Part shown: piece by piece, positions 36,523 through 38,591 of the stretch
Layout of the letters: every line of letters begins with the position of its first letter
Numbering within the stretch: the first letter of the stretch is position 1
From: Hyphomicrobiales bacterium
Lineage (GTDB): Bacteria; Pseudomonadota; Alphaproteobacteria; Rhizobiales; Beijerinckiaceae
Length of the DNA: 38,591 bases
Assembly (NCBI GenBank): GCA_019247605.1
Contig: JAFBAS010000185.1
Location: forward strand, 1-38,591
Reading direction: 5' to 3'
Notes under the pieces: generated by a model
Told to the model about the DNA's origin: nothing
Databases searched by the model: none
Seen by the model: the letters and a program-made list of their open reading frames with translations, nothing else
Translations under genes and position numbers: made by a program

Positions 36523-37491
36523 TCATGCCAATCGCAGCATGAGCTCCATCGATTGCACCGCCGCGCCGGACGCCCCCTTGCCGAGATTGTCGAGCTTGGC
36601 AATGAGAACCGCGATTGGCCTGTTCGGCGAGCCGACGACCCGTAATTCGAGAAGGTTCGTGCCGTTCAAGGCCTCCGCCTCGAGACGGTCGACACGGTTT
36701 GGTGGATCGAGGGCGACGACGCGCACCGCTCCCCCTTCCCCGTAATGGGCACGAAGCGCGGCCTCGAGATCGGCGGCGGACGGCTTGCGGGGGAGAAGGT
36801 CGAGATGCAAGGGCACGCTCACCAGCATTCCTTGCCGAAAATTGCCGACCGAGGGGATGAAGATCGGGCAGCGTGTCAGGCCGCTATAGGTCTCGATTTC
36901 CGGCATATGCTTGTGCTCGAGGCCGAGCCCATAAAGCTCGAAGGAAGGTGCGCTTCTAGCCTCATGAGCCGCGATCATCGACTTGCCGCCGCCGGAATAT
37001 CCGCTCACCGCGTTGATGGTGATCGCGTGGTCGGCCGGAATGAGCGCGGCATCTACGAGCGGGCGGATGAGCGCGATCGCCGCGGTCGAGTAGCAACCGG
37101 GGTTTGCGACCTTGCGGGCCTCCTTGATGGCGCGGTTCTGCCCCTTCACCATTTCGGGAAAGCCGAACACCCATCCGGGCGCGGTGCGATGCGCGGTCGA
37201 GGCGTCGATGATGCGCGGCGCCCCGTCGCCGAGACCGTCGATCAGTGCGACACTCTCGCGCGCCGCATCATCCGGTAGGCATAGGATGGCGAGATCAGCC
37301 TGCCTCAAGAGCTCGCGTTTCGCGCCGAGGTCCTTGCGGCTTTCCGCATCGATCGAAAGGAGCTCGACATCCTTTCGCGGTAGCAGACGCTCGCGAATTT
37401 GCAGGCCGGTCGTGCCCGCTTCCCCATCGATGAAGACTTTCGCAGGTCTCGCCTTTTGCGAAATGTCTCTTTGGATCGCCGTGTCGAGCAT
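36523..37491 (-). CDS. argC: N-acetyl-gamma-glutamyl-phosphate reductase (type 2)
   Basis: This NADPH-dependent enzyme catalyses the third step of arginine synthesis. The protein has 322 residues, the short type-2 form. The N-terminal nucleotide loop is [18 protein letters not shown]. The catalytic Cys is in [19 protein letters not shown], followed by [13 protein letters not shown], and the conserved His is in [14 protein letters not shown] 37491 is chosen over 37527 because AAGGAC lies about nine bases upstream and the terminator of rpsI lies over the longer version. The order rplM-rpsI-argC is conserved in Hyphomicrobiales. Confidence 0.95.
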   Translation of the reverse strand: MLDTAIQRDISQKARPAKVFIDGEAGTTGLQIRERLLPRKDVELLSIDAESRKDLGAKRELLRQADLAILCLPDDAARESVALIDGLGDGAPRIIDASTAHRTAPGWVFGFPEMVKGQNRAIKEARKVANPGCYSTAAIALIRPLVDAALIPADHAITINAVSGYSGGGKSMIAAHEARSAPSFELYGLGLEHKHMPEIETYSGLTRCPIFIPSVGNFRQGMLVSVPLHLDLLPRKPSAADLEAALRAHYGEGGAVRVVALDPPNRVDRLEAEALNGTNLLELRVVGSPNRPIAVLIAKLDNLGKGASGAAVQSMELMLRLA

Positions 37492-37524
37492 GGGCTTCGT
37501 CCTTGCGGGTGATTGATCGCATAA

Positions 37525-37551
37525 CAAAAAGGCGGGCCGAAGCCCGCCCTT
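37525..37551 (-). terminator. intrinsic terminator of the rplM-rpsI operon
   Basis: On the minus strand a 7-bp GC stem (GGCGGGC/GCCCGCC, 37531-37548) with a TTCG tetraloop is followed by TTTTTG. It lies about 35 bases after the rpsI stop and before argC, so argC should have its own promoter or depend on read-through. Confidence 0.85.
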
Positions 37552-37584
37552 TCCAACTTTGAATGGCCGACCGGGCGGGCGCGG

Positions 37585-38064
37585 TCAGCGTTTGGAGAAT
37601 TGGAAGCGGCGGCGAGCCTTGGCGCGGCCGTATTTCTTGCGCTCGACAACCCGCGAATCTCGCGTGAGAAAGCCGATCCGTTTCAAAATCGCGCGCAGCT
37701 CCGGCTCGTAATAGGTGAGCGCCTTTGCCAAGCCGTGGCGCACGGCGCCAGCCTGGCCCGAAAGTCCGCCGCCCGCGCAAGTGATCGTGACGTCGTACTG
37801 CGTCGCGCGATCGGCGACGATGAGCGGTTGACTTAAGATCATGCGCAAAACAGGACGCGCGAAATATTCCTCCACCGGCTTTTGATTCACGATGATGCGG
37901 CCGGGACCAGGCTTGATCCAGACGCGCGCGACCGCATTCTTGCGCTTGCCTGTCGCGTAGGCGCGTCCTTGCTTGTCGAGCTTCTGCACATGGACAGGGG
38001 CCTCGGGCGCGGCCGGCTGAACGGCATCACCGAGTTCACCCAAGGATTGAAGAACTTCGGCCAT
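37585..38064 (-). CDS. rpsI: 30S ribosomal protein S9
   Basis: This small-subunit protein has 159 residues. The S9 core begins at [20 protein letters not shown] (about 36-55) and contains [19 protein letters not shown]. It ends with the invariant [17 protein letters not shown] tail that reaches the P-site tRNA. The N-terminal ~33 residues (acidic, Ala/Pro-rich) are an alphaproteobacterial extension. It starts 2 bases after the rplM stop. Confidence 0.97.
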   Translation of the reverse strand: MAEVLQSLGELGDAVQPAAPEAPVHVQKLDKQGRAYATGKRKNAVARVWIKPGPGRIIVNQKPVEEYFARPVLRMILSQPLIVADRATQYDVTITCAGGGLSGQAGAVRHGLAKALTYYEPELRAILKRIGFLTRDSRVVERKKYGRAKARRRFQFSKR

Positions 38065-38066
38065 GT

Positions 38067-38549
38067 TCAGGCGCTCCTTGCGTTCTTGCGGTTCAATGCC
38101 CCGATGTCGAGGCTCACCGGCTGCTGCGCCTCATGCGGGTGCTCCTTGCCCTTGTAGACGCGGAGATTGCCGAGCTGCCGTCGCGCCAAGGGGCCGCGCG
38201 GTAACATGCGCTCGACTGCCTTCTCGACGATGCGCTCGGGAAAGCGCCCCTCGAGAATGGATTTGGCGGAGCGTTCCTTGATGCCTCCAGGGTAGCCCGT
38301 ATGGTGGTAATAGACCTTCTGGTCGCGCTTGCGGCCGGTGAGCACCACCTTGTCGGCATTGACCACGATGACATTGTCGCCGCAATCTACATGAGGCGTG
38401 TAGCTCGCTTTGTGCTTGCCGCGAAGTCGCATCGCGACAAGCGAAGCCAGGCGGCCGACCACGAGGCCGCTCGCGTCGATCAAAACCCATTTCTTATCGA
38501 CCTCGACCGGCTTCACCGAGCGGGTCGCGTGCGTAAGCTCTGCTGCCAT
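38067..38549 (-). CDS. rplM: 50S ribosomal protein L13
   Basis: This is a large-subunit assembly protein of 160 residues. Family motifs are [54 protein letters not shown] and [26 protein letters not shown] element lies about six bases before the ATG at 38549. Only 42 bases of leader are in the window, so the promoter may be outside. It is co-transcribed with rpsI. Confidence 0.97.
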   Translation of the reverse strand: MAAELTHATRSVKPVEVDKKWVLIDASGLVVGRLASLVAMRLRGKHKASYTPHVDCGDNVIVVNADKVVLTGRKRDQKVYYHHTGYPGGIKERSAKSILEGRFPERIVEKAVERMLPRGPLARRQLGNLRVYKGKEHPHEAQQPVSLDIGALNRKNARSA

Positions 38550-38591
38550 TAAATTTTCTCGATGGCCGGAATGAAACGTTCGCCGGCGGCC

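Overview
This window is a high-GC chromosomal segment of an alphaproteobacterium, most likely of the order Hyphomicrobiales (Rhizobiales). The basis is gene content and order: the chain rlpA-dacC-tmk-holB-metG-tatD-MBL hydrolase, the trpD-trpC-moaC...moeA cluster, rplM-rpsI-argC, a Mg-type HemB and an ExoR-like Sel1 protein. I cannot name the family with confidence; Beijerinckiaceae, Methylocystaceae or Bradyrhizobiaceae relatives would all fit. It is mostly core genome. I see no phage, insertion sequence, CRISPR array or defence system.

Layout. At 1-2.0 kb an intact LysR regulator precedes an alpha/beta-hydrolase gene broken by two frameshifts. From 2.0 to 9.5 kb, on the minus strand, lies a housekeeping series for cell-wall maturation (rlpA, dacC), dTMP synthesis (tmk), replication (holB), translation (metG), and a TatD nuclease with an MBL-fold partner. 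From 9.9 to 15.4 kb, on the plus strand, are tryptophan synthesis (trpD, trpC), molybdenum cofactor synthesis (moaC, moeA) and haem synthesis (hemB), interrupted by an antisense exported GlcG/HbpS-type gene. From 15.4 to 18.6 kb are a LivH-type permease with an unusual N-terminal extracytoplasmic domain, a GNAT protein, xthA and a decayed NUDIX gene.

From 18.6 to 22.3 kb, on the minus strand, are pcm, ilvD and an exoR-like gene. Then come tRNA-Cys(GCA), a YihY-family membrane protein and an acetate kinase on the plus strand. From 25.3 to 32.9 kb, on the minus strand, are a ChaA-type antiporter, a 67-residue protein, a LuxR-type regulator with a degenerate receiver, rarA, a GNAT protein, a Deg protease and an amidase with its predicted GatC/AtzG-like small subunit. 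From 33.1 to 38.6 kb are a possible 56-residue secreted peptide, an exported protein of unknown function, a GST, an isovaleryl-CoA-type dehydrogenase, argC, rpsI and rplM.

The non-ordinary signals are: two pseudogenes in an otherwise intact gene set; the permease fusion; an inverted pair of REP-like elements at 31.4 kb and other palindromic or direct repeats at 34.9 and 36.4 kb; a short reading frame plus terminator between pcm and ilvD; an 11-bp tandem repeat between rlpA and trpD; and the degenerate receiver. None amounts to a clearly new multi-gene system.
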